Shown here: piece after piece, positions 38,578 through 50,142 of the stretch
How the letters are laid out: the number at the start of each line of letters is the position of its first letter
Numbering within the stretch: position 1 is the first letter of the stretch
Origin: Halichondria panicea
Taxonomy: Eukaryota; Porifera; Demospongiae; Suberitida; Halichondriidae
Reading direction: 5' to 3'
Assembly (NCBI RefSeq): GCF_963675165.1
Contig: NC_087389.1
Span: 1,522,001-1,586,000 of the forward strand
DNA: 64,000 bases
Program-made: the position numbers and the translations under genes
Notes under the pieces: model-generated
The model's database searches: none
Told to the model about the DNA's origin: nothing
The model's input: the letters and a program-made list of their open reading frames with translations, nothing else

Positions 38578-39668
38578 TTACAAGAGACTACTATTGAGAG
38601 CCATTGTTTCAGATATTTCCCACTCCTTTAGTTGTTTTTCAAAGACTAGTGAGCGATCGATAAGATGCCAACATTTGCTTCGTACCATAGTCCATGCTTC
38701 TTCAAATCCAATCTTCAACACTTTTATCAGATACGCCAAGACAACAGAAGTAGATCTTGAACGTCCATGTAACAGGACTAGTACTCGAACTCTTGCTTTC
38801 TCTATAGTAGCTTCTCCCTCACTTAGGGCTTCATTAATGAACAGGGTGGAGGCTCTCCAACACGGCAGCATGTCTTGATCGTTCCTATCCTCCACCTCAC
38901 ACTGTAGCACAGACACTCCTTGTAATTCAGTCCAGTCCAGTTTCTGAGACAATGAGACTATCAAGTGTGTGATCTTCAGTTTAGAGAGGATATCTTTGTT
39001 GAGTGACACCACCCTCGATCCAAGAAACAGACTCGAAGTAACCTGATGGGGTAGGGGGAACATACTCTCAAAGGAGACGTGGCCACAAAGGAAGTCATAC
39101 TCAGAACAAAATATCTCGTATCCTCCTTTTAGGATCCAAATTTCTTTCACTCTGTCGGCTACTGTGTTGCAGAACTGCTTGAATGGGTTGTAGCCTTCAT
39201 TTAGAGTTGTTTCGGCTGCATCGAGTGATGGCTCTATGACAGCAATTGCCTTGCGTTCTCTCTGTAATTTCTCCAACTTGTTCGCCAGCCATTCTGTGTG
39301 CTTTAGGCACTCTGGTTGGGAGCTACCATACAGGACAATGGGGCTTGGATTCTCAGGTCTGCATGGATAGACAAAAAGTCACAGCTAGATCTGAGCAGTC
39401 TATTACAGCCTCACCTAACAAACTCCTTCATGTAGGACACAATGAACTGGACTAGTAGCCTATCTCTATCCCCCTCAGGGCACTCGAGTGGTGGGCTGGG
39501 GAGAGAGACAGCTGTGGCTATGTGCCCTCGAGAGTAGTCATCAGAACGGCGGGTATCAATCACCAGGTGGTGCTCATATAGGGGAAGGTTGAATAGGTCT
39601 TGAGGAGTAGCTTCACAAAGAACAGCCATCATCAAACCTTGTGCTGAGTAAGCAGGTATGAGCTCCAC
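38578..39668 (-). CDS. STYXL1: STYXL1/MK-STYX-like catalytically dead dual-specificity phosphatase
   Basis: Two exons (39415-39668 and 38578-39358) encode 344 residues. Residues ~10-110 look rhodanese/CH2-like (LVIDTRRSDDYSRGHI). Residues ~185-335 form a DSP fold (SSLFLGSRVVSLNKDILS, THLIVSLS, VVLAYLIKVLKIGFEEAW). ILKGGYEIF between them matches human STYXL1 (ILKGGYERF). The phosphate-loop signature HCxxGxxRS is replaced by VLVLLHGRSRS (277-287): no Cys, and the loop is one residue short, so catalysis should be impossible. Human MK-STYX also lacks the Cys and regulates stress-granule and mitochondrial signalling by binding. The alternative is a diverged DUSP of another subfamily. It lies 261 bp downstream of the MICAL start on the same strand. 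Confidence 0.85.
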
Positions 39669-39774
39669 CCCCTATATATTGCTATTCAGCGCATGCGCAA
39701 CCAATACTCTTAACTCTCAACAGACGCATAATTATAATTATACATAATCTGTACACATGTAATGGTAGTACAAA

Positions 39775-40975
39775 TCATGAGTCCTTTTTGAGAAAGTTTG
39801 CACCATTTTCATGCCTTTTGCTTCCTTTGCCTCCATTACGCTTCACATAGGAGTGCATGTAAAAGTTGGAGAAGAGGAAAATGTGTGAGATCAGGTACAC
39901 GATAGAGGACCAGATCACTCGCTGGTCAAAGTCACAACCCGTAACAATGTTATATATTCCAGCAGATAATCCTATCAAAAACTGCACCTGCACATGGGGG
40001 TTAAAGGTTAACACAGAGCTAGAAGGATGTGATGACCCAATCACGCACCAGTTGGAGCATGGTCAAGTATCGTTTCCACCAGAGGTACTTGTTCATGGCA
40101 GGGCCGAATGCAGAGAGGAAGTAGTAGAAGTACATGACAGTGTGTACAAAGGAGTTGAGCATTGGAGTGAAAAATGCTGCATGAAAAAAAATCTGCGATA
40201 ACCGCCCACATCATCATGAGATGAATAATTAAAGCAGGTTCACTGTACATTTATAAATAATATTATACTTACACATTCCGCCTGCATACCACTTGACAGC
40301 AATCCACCAGATCAGGGGCATTGTCACATGATGGTACACATGTAGGAACGTCACCTGGTTGCTTTTCTTACGCAGAATGAAGAACGCAGTGTCCAAAAAC
40401 TCAATCAGTTTAGAGAAATAGAACAACCAAATGGCGGCTGCCAACTGTGATAGATACGCAAATTGGAATAATTATATATTGCGTACACCTACCCTCATTG
40501 AGATACTGTCTGTGTTGTAGTGAAGAGGATCACAGATGTAGTTGAACCCGAGAGCTTTTGAAGTTAGAAACAACTAAAAAAAATCAGACAATCAATTCAG
40601 TTGTCAGTATTTCCTCCTGCATAATGTACCTCCACTGTGACGTATAGTGAGTAGGCCACCATGCATAAGTTGTAGAGCATGATGAGTGGTTTAAGTTGAA
40701 ACGGTTCTCTCCCGGCCATTATTTTGGGCCCAACAAAGCACACCAGGAGGTAGGCACTGCATAGAGCCACTGTTGGCCATGGACTGTACACAAACAGCCA
40801 GTCATCCACCCTGGCGTCTGCATGGGGGAGAAACAAGTATAGTTACACCCCTTTTGGAAGAACTCTTTCTTCCAGAATTGTTTAATAATAATTATAGTCA
40901 GCTAATAATAATAGAACTACCTCCATTGTCAATTGACTTCTGAAAACTAGTTTTGAGCTGCTCCAATCTCTCCAT
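39775..40975 (-). CDS. ELOVL fatty-acid elongase a (ELOVL4/7-like)
   Basis: Six exons (40921-40975, 40630-40817, 40493-40573, 40273-40444, 40049-40176, 39775-39987) encode 278 residues. ELO-family signatures are all present: [16 protein letters not shown], the catalytic histidine box HVYHH at 143-147, MYFYYFLSA and a C-terminal Lys-rich tail ([15 protein letters not shown]). Seven hydrophobic helices fit an ER membrane 3-ketoacyl-CoA synthase that adds two carbons from malonyl-CoA to long acyl-CoAs. Exons of 188, 81 and 128 bp have exact counterparts in elongase b at 54408-57215. Substrate length cannot be read from the sequence. Confidence 0.93.
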
Positions 40976-41249
40976 GGCCTCAAACTGTCTTCCCAGACAA
41001 ACTGGTTGCAATGAATGTTCCCACTTTTCAGCAAAAGCTGATCAGCCCACTATATTCTGTTATCTCCTTAGCCATCTCGTTAGCCACTTGGACAGCCCCA
41101 CCCTCAAATTGTGCAAACACCCACGTTCCTGTTTAACGCATGCGCAATAACATTGACAACATTGATACTAAATTTAGAACAGAATAAGTGATAAAAGCCA
41201 CAATGTGTTTGCAAAACACAAATTACATAATTATAATGTGTCCACAATT

Positions 41250-44001
41250 CTAAGAAAATGTTAGCATCTTAACAGAAGTGAGCCAGTGCTTGATGGCTTC
41301 GCAATGCATGGGGGAGGTGGTGTTGATGTTATCTTTGGTTTGTGAAGAAGCGTCATGTTCCAGAGCAGAGTAGAGACTAGGGTGGACCTCACAACCCTCA
41401 CAAGCATCATCAGAGAACTCAGCGCTATCCTCACTGATTGCCACTCGGAAGTTGCGACGCCCTCCAACATAAGTGCACCAGTCAAGCTGCACAGAATCAT
41501 TAGTATAAACGAAATCTAAGAACCTATCACACCAAACAAAATTATTTACTTACACAGTTAAATATAGCCCTTTAGAAACATCTAAATTTTTGGTATGTTA
41601 TACCGTATAGCGTGTAATTTTCGTGGGGCAAAATATTCGTGGTTTTCGTGGTTGGAGGTCTGACCACGAATATTTTACCCACGAATGAAGCGACCTTGCC
41701 TACCTTTACCCGCAGTGCAAGCTCCAACCACGAAAATATTCCCCACGAAATGTCTCAATATTGCTGAACCACGAATATTTTGTCCCCCGAAAATTACCCG
41801 CTATACGGTAGTTATAACACGGGCACAAGGGATGTATGGAATATATTGCACTGAAGCACGAGGGCGTAATAACTAGTTTATATCCCGAGGGCATAGCAAC
41901 GTAGCACTGTCTTAGTAACACAATATAAACTGCACAAAAAGATGACAAAGACAACTCTACACAGCTCCATCTCTTCTCTTCTAGACGCTAGTATATGCAG
42001 CGTATAAGATTGGCATGACCGACGAATGGCTTGACACAAAATTGTTGGAGTTCCAACGCTGAAACGACTGCAAAACAGCCCCACCCCACTTCTGGTGCTG
42101 CAAAACAGCCCCACCCCACTACTGCTGCAAAGAAACAGCCCTACCTTACTTACTACTGCTGCGAAGAAACAGCCCTCCACTATCCTCGGCATCACAACCA
42201 AGCCAAAGAAGCTCGCCTCTACACTGCTGCAAAACAGCTCAAGCCCCCAGCAAAAAGAGCCGCTTCTAGTGCTATATGGTGAAGCAGAATTGACATGCAT
42301 CACGAAGTCGAGGACTAGGTCTAGGAACACAGAATCTTCCACAAAATGAGCCTTGGACAATTTTAAAACCTGCATGATTGCAAAGAAGAAACTCCAACAG
42401 TGCTGAACATTCCTGCATGGCTGGACTTACTTTGATATACTTGTTATTTCTCATGATACAATATTTAATTTAATTGTCTGTCTAATGCCGGAGGGGCGTT
42501 TTGTGGTTAGTGCATTATGACTTTGCAGTCAGTGCATTATGACTTTCAGCAGTGCATTATGCTGCATATTGCACTTGGCAACAACGGGATATAAACATAT
42601 ATACCCAATTACTTGAAGCCTCAAAGTTGATCAAGCCACATATACTAGTTTCAGAGCTACAAAGTGCATTCTTCATAATTATTGGACAATACATGAAAAC
42701 ACAAGTTATAATAGGCAACCAATTATAACTGCTAACACTGAACCTGGTCTAGGTCTTGAGTGGTGGGTGTAACCAATGCCTGTACTGCCCTGAGGACAAT
42801 GATCTCCGTGCCAGCCCCGCTGTTCCAACGACTCCATTGAAAGGCCACCCCACAACATGCCAGTGCCATACTCTGGTATACAGACATCTCCACTATGTGG
42901 TGCTGTATGTCAAACAATTACATTCAATGCCATCAACAAAGGTTAAATGCTTCCTTGGGATAAGTACATTGAAAACTGACATACACAGTCGCTTCCTTAA
43001 AACTCATAAACCACTCACAATAACAGTAGGCTAATCATTGCACACAGAAGCCCCACTGACGTGAATGCCTGATGGTTTAATTGCCATTAGCTTACCTTTG
43101 GTGCGACACTGACATACTTGTCTGCGTCTAGAGCAGGGAAGAAGTCAGCCCCAGCAGATGACAGGGCCTGTTGCACACACAATCAGTGTTATTTCTCAGG
43201 TTCACAGAAAGTAACAAACGGGGTACAAACTGACTGAACTGTGTATATCTTTCTGCATGTGTGTGTACCTGTATGAGCTGCCGAGCTGACATTGTGTGGT
43301 TGAGAATATGCCTTAAAGCGGCTACGTCTGTTGGTCCAACAAGAGTGCTTTGATGTCCCTAAGGCAAAAAAACAACAGTAGCATCATGTCAACAGCTGTA
43401 TGCACACGATGGCCTTACTTTGATCTCCACAGTGACTTTAATGGCAGGTCCCTCTAGTGTCAGTATCGTGTGATTAATACCAGAAGGGATAAGCGACCAG
43501 GAGAGATACGGCATGTTGCTATAGCGGTCCTGGGGGAGAGGGTTGAGAGAGCAAAAATGTATTCTTCATGTGAATTACAGTACAAGCTCTTACACATTAA
43601 TTTACGTACATGTACCCAAGACACTGTAATTGTTTTCAATGCAATACAGACAATAGTCTAGTGGTGTAACTTACCACCATTAAAGCCAGGGGATGAAAGG
43701 AGAAGATTTGGAAGGATATGGTTTTCCCTTCTGCAAAAACAGTAGGAAAAGCGTGTGAGGAATGTTCCTCAAGTGGAGGGGTGGAAACGCTAAAGAAACT
43801 GCAACCTCCTAAATGCAGACACTATAAAGCTTCAATTGATACTTCTATTTATAAATACTTTAAATAGATATTTACTGTACGGTTTGACACACACACTTTA
43901 CCTAGATTACAATTGATCTCCTTGAACCCGCTAGTTCGCCACTTTTCACCGTCCCACTGTGCCAGCTGAGGCTCCTCTCTGAACACAAACCTGTCGGGCA
44001 A

Positions 44002-44085
<84 letters not shown>

Positions 44086-47000
44086 CTAAACATCTCCAAT
44101 CCTGGCTGTATTCTAAACTGACATAGAATACTGTTAGATACTCTGACAAAAACACCTCTTGTCCCATCTAGTCACAACACAGCACTCACTGCATTGACAC
44201 GATGATGGGTGGCCATGTAGAGGACCCAGGAGTGGGTGCCGGGGGAGCAGCCACTTGTTCCTCCTCATTAGTGACCGAGGAAAGGGGACGAAACACTTCA
44301 GCTGGGTACTTGTAGGGGACCAAGTGGGAGGGGACAACTGGAGAGGAGTATATAAATGCTGTACATACACATGGTGCTGTGTGTGTGTACCCTTCCTGAA
44401 GGTCCAGTTGTTGACTGTTTTTGGTTGCGGTGGCATCTCTAGGAGCTCAAAAATGATTGGTCCGCATGCTGGAAGAAATGCCCTCAAATTGACCTCATCA
44501 GCTTCTAGCTCCTCATCACCCTCACAAGGGTCACTACCCTCACTACCCTCCTCTGTGTCACCATTAATTGCTACTTGGTCTTGTGACTCTGTAAACAAAC
44601 AGAGGCATGTAATATTAATCAAAACATTGCACCAGTTGAGTTCCATTTGGAAGTGGAATATTGGTAAACAAAATATCACAATGTACGCTCAATATAATGT
44701 AACATGAGGATAACTAGAAACAATAGATAGGGTTGAGGCACTGTATACTTCAATGAAAGTGTGGACACTCTCTCTTAGGGGGTTCAAAAGAAACCATTCT
44801 CAGCTGTTAATTGCTACAGGGTTTTGCAAAATCCTTGCAACAGGGCTAAACAGACACTGCAAAGACTTCCATATATGGAAGTCAACTGCTGACTATAATA
44901 TTTTGGGTACAGGGTTTTGCAGAGTTCTTGTAACAGGGCTAAGCAGACACAGCAATGACTTCCATATATGGAAGTCAACTGCTGACTTTTACTTATTATT
45001 ACTTTTATTATTGTACATGTGCAGGTATCTGTATTTTGAATTGAAAGATGTCCTGGAGCCTTAAGAGAGCATCAGCTTATTCACAAGATTTAATTAAGGT
45101 GGTGGGTGGTGCACCATGGAAATGCTTATCAGGGTGTCATTGAAAAGAGCAACAGTTCTGCACACAGTTGAAGCAAATTGTCTTGTCACCAACTTTACGA
45201 CATTTCCACCTGGTACACCGTCCATGCACCACCTTAAATCTTGTCAGGATGTCCTCCTGATCTTGTGATGCTCTCTTTTAGGCTCACAGGACAACTTTCA
45301 ATTCAAGCCATTCGAATAATTATACACATACCAGAGTGTCATACAATTGCAATTAGAGAGGGGACTTTCAAACATTACCATTTGAAACATCACCAGAACA
45401 TAAAAAAAAAGGTCAACAGTTATTTCGATACCCTACCGCTATGGGCACTCAAATACAACTGAGTACCTAAATGCACATTTTAGGGGGGGGGGGGGGGGGG
45501 ATTGGAGCCAGAGGAGGGATATAATCATATCCCTCCTCTGTATGAGCAGTATGACACCCTGCATAGTACACACAATATTTTAAGTCAGCAGTTGACTTGA
45601 CTTCCATATATGGAAGTCATTGCTGTGTCTGTTTAGCCCTGTTGCAAGAATTCTGCAAAACCCTGTAAGATGATTTATACAGAAAGCTACGAAAACACCT
45701 TTAATTGGAGACATAGTTTCCTACTTTATCATAGCCACTAGAACAATATTGTCTTTGGCTTATAATTCTTAGAAGAGCGGTGTTAAGATAACCCATAAGA
45801 CTGTTTCCTTAAGCAGACAGTATTTCAGACTGTTATCACTGAAAGATAGGAATCACCACATCATGTTTTGATATGGCAACAGACACAAACAATGCCCCTA
45901 CAGGAACATGTGTATATAACAGACCTGCTGACTCGTCTTTATTTTCAGTATGAGGAGACACACTGGGAGCTGCAACCTACAGGAATGCAATATTAAAGCT
46001 TAAGAGGCCATTATTAATGGAATGGACACTCAACTTGCATAAGAAAGATTTGTCCAATAGACACTCAAAACAAGGAATTATGTAGCACTAATTAAACAGT
46101 TGATACAGACGAATTTTTAAAATTTCCCTTTTGTGTACATGATTGATACTTGATACATTGACTAACCTCTTTTTCTGTTTGATGTAGTTCAGGTTCTGCC
46201 ACAGTCTCTTCATCCTCTGCCCCCTCGTCTCCTTGATTAGTAGGGGTGTCCCCCTCACTATTTCCTGATGACTTGCTCACCGTGGTGGTACCTGGAGGAG
46301 ACCTGTATGACAATGAAATGAATTCAAGATTGTTTGGTAATCTATTAACTAAGAGTGGTGTGGAATGGTTAATGTATTAATTGGTTTCCATCATCTTCTG
46401 ACATTAGGGTAATATTTTTATTACACACACATGGATTAACCAACCTTTTGCATGAGTAAGACGGACTTAATGGAGACAGGAGGTCAAAGGGCAATTGCAT
46501 TACACGTATCGCCACATCAGCAAGTAAGAGAGGCTTTGGGAAGTCCAGTGTAAACTTAAGCTCATCTTGAAACGAAAGGTTCTTCAGTCTAAGAATAATC
46601 AACATAATCAACATAATTACAAAACTACACTACTAAGAACCCACCGTGGGTTTTTAACCACATTCCCCCACAGACAGTAGACCAGGCCCTGGGAGATACT
46701 GGCCTCCACTCTCATGTTGTATGTCTCTGTGTCAACATACTTCTCTGACTCTTGTAAGTACTGTAAGGTGGCAGAGTCCAACTGAGCCAGGGCTAGCTTG
46801 TGGAGTCTGGGCAGACTGGCCGTGTACCTAGCAATGTCAGCTTCAGAAGGTTGAGGCAAGCCATCACCATGCAGCAAGTCTTTAATCTCAGAGCAAAGCT
46901 GGAGAAAAACTCAATGCTAATGACAGACCTCTTCGTTGGTCAGTGGCTGAATAATAATCAATTGCTCGTTGGAGCTACATGTATGATTCTTACTTTGATG

Positions 47001-47602
47001 TAATCTTGAGTCTTGCTGAAAGTGTCCTTGATGTCGTCCTTGCCCTCGCTGCACCTCTCTTCACACAGGCTCAGGTATGTGTTGAAGGCTCTAACAGAGG
47101 ACGGGTCAGGAAGTACACGACACGACGTGTAGTTGGACCACTGGAAAAGGAATTAAAGTTAAAGTAAACGTTAGAAGTAAAAACCAAACCGCTAAACATT
47201 GCACAACATTGTATAGAGGTACCTGCTTCTCCTCCCACTGTTTAGTCTTCCAATCATCCAGCACCACTCGGTGTTGTTCAAGCATTTCATTGATGCGAGC
47301 AGTCTCCGTCAGGAACCGTGCCTCCTCCTCTGCCTTCCTCCGCTCTAATTCCTCACGTTCAATTGCCTCTCTCTCCTCTCTCTCTAGTCGCTCTTTCTCA
47401 GCAGCCTCTGCCGCCTCGGCTAGAGGGAGGAAGATATCGTTAAGTGGTCCGGAACAAACACACCAATACCTTCTTCTTTGGCTTTTCTCTCGGCTTCTGC
47501 TCTTTTCTTTTCAGCTTTGGCACTGGCCTTCTTGGGTGGCTGCAGGATAGGCCCAGTAACAGAGGGATGTACATACAGTAGCTATAAGAATACACCCACC
47601 AT
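41250..47602 (-). CDS. DNAI7: DNAI7/CASC1, axonemal dynein-associated protein
   Basis: Seventeen coding exons: 47600-47602, 47470-47539, 47223-47419, 46994-47140, 46645-46898, 46445-46588, 46167-46302, 45925-45976, 44391-44588, 44190-44337, 43902-44002, 43675-43730, 43419-43529, 43269-43358, 43096-43167, 42744-42902, 41250-41486. They give 724 residues (human 716). Matches include an N-terminal E/K/R coiled coil (ERLEREEREAIEREE), LWGNVVKNPR, PPQPKTVNNW, QWDGEKWRTSG, NMPYLSWSLIP, and VYQSMALACCGVAFQWSRWN. DNAI7 is associated with inner-arm dynein in motile cilia. The first coding exon supplies only the ATG. An in-frame upstream acceptor at 43808 would lengthen exon 12 by 26 residues. The donor after exon 16 is the weak gttcag. 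Confidence 0.92.
41601..41810. mobile_element. MITE family A, copy 6 (best preserved)
   Basis: A 210-bp element lies in the last DNAI7 intron. It starts TACCGTATAGCGTGTAATTT and ends GAAAATTACCCGCTATACGGTA. Inside are at least four further inverted TTCGTGG/CCACGAA pairs, so almost the whole copy can form one hairpin. Confidence 0.88.
41876..42596. mobile_element. Possible inverted-repeat element in DNAI7 intron 16
   Basis: The 12-mer GTTTATATCCCG at 41876-41887 is answered by its complement at 42585-42596. The segment between contains a minisatellite and repeated agtgcattatgactt strings. The inverted repeats decay quickly past 12 bp and no target duplication is clear, so this is tentative. 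Confidence 0.35.
42069..42185. repeat. Minisatellite, ~30-bp unit
   Basis: Four degraded tandem copies of CTGCAAAACAGCCCCACCCC followed by act-rich text, later copies reading ctgcaaagaaacagccct. It creates short spurious frames; no function is apparent. Confidence 0.75.
44004..44083. repeat. (TG)n microsatellite forming the DNAI7 exon 11 acceptor
   Basis: Forty TG units directly adjoin the exon; on the coding strand the intron ends in a pure (CA)n run followed by cag. Confidence 0.95.
44817..45665. mobile_element. 849-bp foldback DNA element, TA-flanked
   Basis: The element occupies most of DNAI7 intron 8. Ends are CAGGGTTTTGCAAAATCCTT and its imperfect complement TTCTGCAAAACCCTG, each bordered by TA. 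Inverted repeats continue inward for ~90 bp and include the palindrome cttccatatatggaag. The left arm is itself duplicated (44817 and ~44911). A second, inner inverted pair (ttgaattgaaagatgtcct near 45038 and its complement near 45290) and a third (ggtggtgcatgga-type) are nested inside. A ~19-G run (from 45483) and a 32-bp near-palindrome at 45509-45540 lie in the right half. No transposase is visible. Confidence 0.8.
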
Positions 47603-47758
47603 TCTGATCCCTTCTCCTTCTTCAGTGATTTCTATGGTAACCTGCAGGGAAAGTAAAGGGGGAGGGTCTTGTACTGCCCTCTTTGGCAGCCACGTGGATG
47701 TGAAGGGGGGCGTGGTGGCTTTGTCCCAACCAAGACACACCAATCTACAACTCAAGCC
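47603..47758. promoter_or_regulatory. 156-bp bidirectional promoter, DNAI7 / MIPEP
   Basis: Only 156 bp separate the start codons of the ciliary gene (-) and the mitochondrial peptidase (+). Both 5' UTRs and core promoters must fit or overlap here. The segment is GC-richer than introns nearby (gggggcgtggtggctttgtc). No TATA box is seen. Confidence 0.55.
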
Positions 47759-49910
47759 ATGCTGTCTAGGATCATCAGCTTGTTCCCAAGGCGTACTACT
47801 ACAAGCAGCTATGGATTCCTGCATATAGCGCATACCATGAAGCTCCACTCCACTACTGGCGCTAAGGCTATGAATCATGATCCAGACAGCAGGCAATCAA
47901 CAGGTACATGTACCCACTCCACACATCACATGTGTGTATTGTTCATTGCTATTGCCCCCTGCAGGCTTGTTCAACCTCAGAGAATTCTCCACGCCAGACG
48001 GTTTCACCACCTCCACCCAGATAGCTCTGTTTGAATCGAAAAGTCTCGTAAATGACATCATCGCTTGTGATCCAAATATCACTGTGGTACAGAAAATGGA
48101 CAAACTATCGAACACTTTGTGCAATGTTGCTGATTTGGGCGAGTGTATTCGGCAACTACACCCGAATCCTGATATGGTACAGAAAGCACAGGAAGCCTGT
48201 ATGGCTATTGGCAACTATGTAGAGGAATTGAACACTAATCCCCACTTGTACAACGCCATCAAGGCACTGATGAACAGTAAGCAATACGATTCCTTCGATG
48301 ATGTCACGAAATGCACGGCCAAAAGTTTCCTTCACGATTTCGAGATAAATGGCATTCACCTTGAGAGCTCAAAACGCGACAAAGTGGTCAAACTTAGTAA
48401 CTCGATTCTAGACATGAGCTACCAGTTCCATTACAACGCATCACTACCTGTTTTGATACCCAAAGAGATTTGTCTGCCCCAACTAGTCAAGTATTTCTAT
48501 GAACATAAAGGCTACGTTCATATCGATCACGTCCCTCACTACAACACCAACTCTGAGCTACGAGCACTAAGTTACCTAATCTTTTACGGTCCTAATACAA
48601 CACAAGAGACGCTATTAGTGAACTTACTCGATGCACGACGAGAGTTGGCCACACTGGTAGGGTACCCCACCTTTGCTCACCGTGTACTCAAATCCTCAAT
48701 GGCTCGTGATCCAGCTACAGTCATGGAGTTTCTCGATACATTAAATCAGAAAATTATGCCGCTTGCCATGGCTGAAGTGAGTGAGATGGTCAAGCTTAAG
48801 CAAGAAATGAAACCAGCACAAAAAGACCCTAATGCCATAAGACCATGGGATATATCTGTTGTCACAGCTGAACGCCAAAAAGAATCTAAATTACTTGATC
48901 TACAATCTGTTCGAAGCTACTTCTCTCTGGATGATTGCATCTCTGGATTGAACACCATCTTCACAGCCTTGTTTGGAATCAGACTGGAATCCGTCCCAGT
49001 CAAAAGCGGAGAAGTGTGGGATCAAAAGGTTTTGAAGCTAGCATTTGTTCACGACACAGAAGGAGTAATTGGGTACACGTATGCAGATTTGTTCTCACGA
49101 CATGGAAAAATAGCTTCTGACTGCCACTTTACCATTCGAGGAGGTTGTGAACTACAGAGGGGTGATGGTTCAACAACTTACCAACTGCCTGTGATCACAC
49201 TATGTTGCAGCATCGACAACAGCCCACTCTCACAACATTCAGTAGAGAACTTCTTCCACGAAATGGGCCATGCTCTTCACTCTATGCTCGGACGCTCCAA
49301 GTACCAGAATGTTACTGGGACTAGGTGTTCCACAGACTTTGCCGAAGTTCCTTCTATCTTAATGGAGTTCTTCTTGAATGATAGTCGCATTCTATCAACG
49401 TTTGCCAGGCATTACCAAACAAGAGACTCTATATCCCAGGACCACATCAAGTCGTTCCAATTTTCTAATCATTTCTTCCCTGCGTACGAGACACAGATAC
49501 AGATACTCCATGCTGCATTGGACCAATCCGTACACAGCCAGCCCCTCAAAACTGGTGAAACTGTACTGGATCGATATGCCCTCTTACACTCCAAGTACTC
49601 TCCCATTGACTACATTCCAAACACTACGACCATCTCAAGATTCAACCACTTCTATAGCTATGCTGCCAAGTACTATTCTTATCTCTGGTCTAGGGCAGTG
49701 GCCTCTCTGATTTGGAAGTCATGTTTCGCCGATGATCCGTTTTCACCTGAGAGTGGTGCAAAATACAGGGAAATGCTTCGCCATGGAGGGGGGGTTCACC
49801 CCTCCACTCTAGTGACTGATTTGTTAGGCTATGAACCATCTATTTCTGACCTTGTTAATGCCCTTCATGAGAATGTAATCGAAAAACGGACAAAAGTAAA
49901 CACTTTATAG
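47759..49910 (+). CDS. MIPEP: Mitochondrial intermediate peptidase (M3 metallopeptidase)
   Basis: Two exons (47759-47903, 47965-49910) encode 696 residues (human 713). The N-terminus MLSRIISLFPRRTTTSSYGF is Arg/Ser-rich without acidic residues, a mitochondrial presequence. The zinc site HEMGH is at 480-484 within FFHEMGHALHSMLGRSKYQN, followed by RCSTDFAEVPSILMEFF with the third ligand Glu. DLFSRHGK and HFYSYAAKYYSYLWSRA also match MIP. The enzyme removes octapeptides from a subset of matrix precursors after MPP cleavage. A single intron is odd beside 12-21 exon neighbours and suggests intron loss or an old retrocopy that replaced the original. Confidence 0.95.
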
Positions 49911-50142
49911 TTTATTATTCATGCATAATAATTATGTTTTCCTCTGAATATTTTGGTCAATCAACAGCCATATAAATGAACTTCACATAATTATTGTTAA
50001 CATGATTGTAATTACTACTGTTAAAGCAGTTTCAAAAAAATGAAATCCAGTAAATACACAAATGTACTGAACACATATACACACATAATTATGGAACAGT
50101 CAATCAGAGTTTGAGTTATTTTCATTTGTTCATTTGTATTGC

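Noticed and set aside
44255-44707. 150-residue plus-strand frame inside DNAI7
   Set aside because: Antisense of DNAI7 exons 9-10, which align with the human protein.
47582-47896. 104-residue minus-strand frame at the DNAI7 5' end
   Set aside because: It runs antisense through MIPEP exon 1, and DNAI7 is best started at the ATG next to the exon 1 donor, which gives the conserved PPKKA... start.
47759-49910. MIPEP as a recent retrocopy pseudogene
   Set aside because: Frame intact, presequence and zinc site present, and it has its own intron and a shared promoter.
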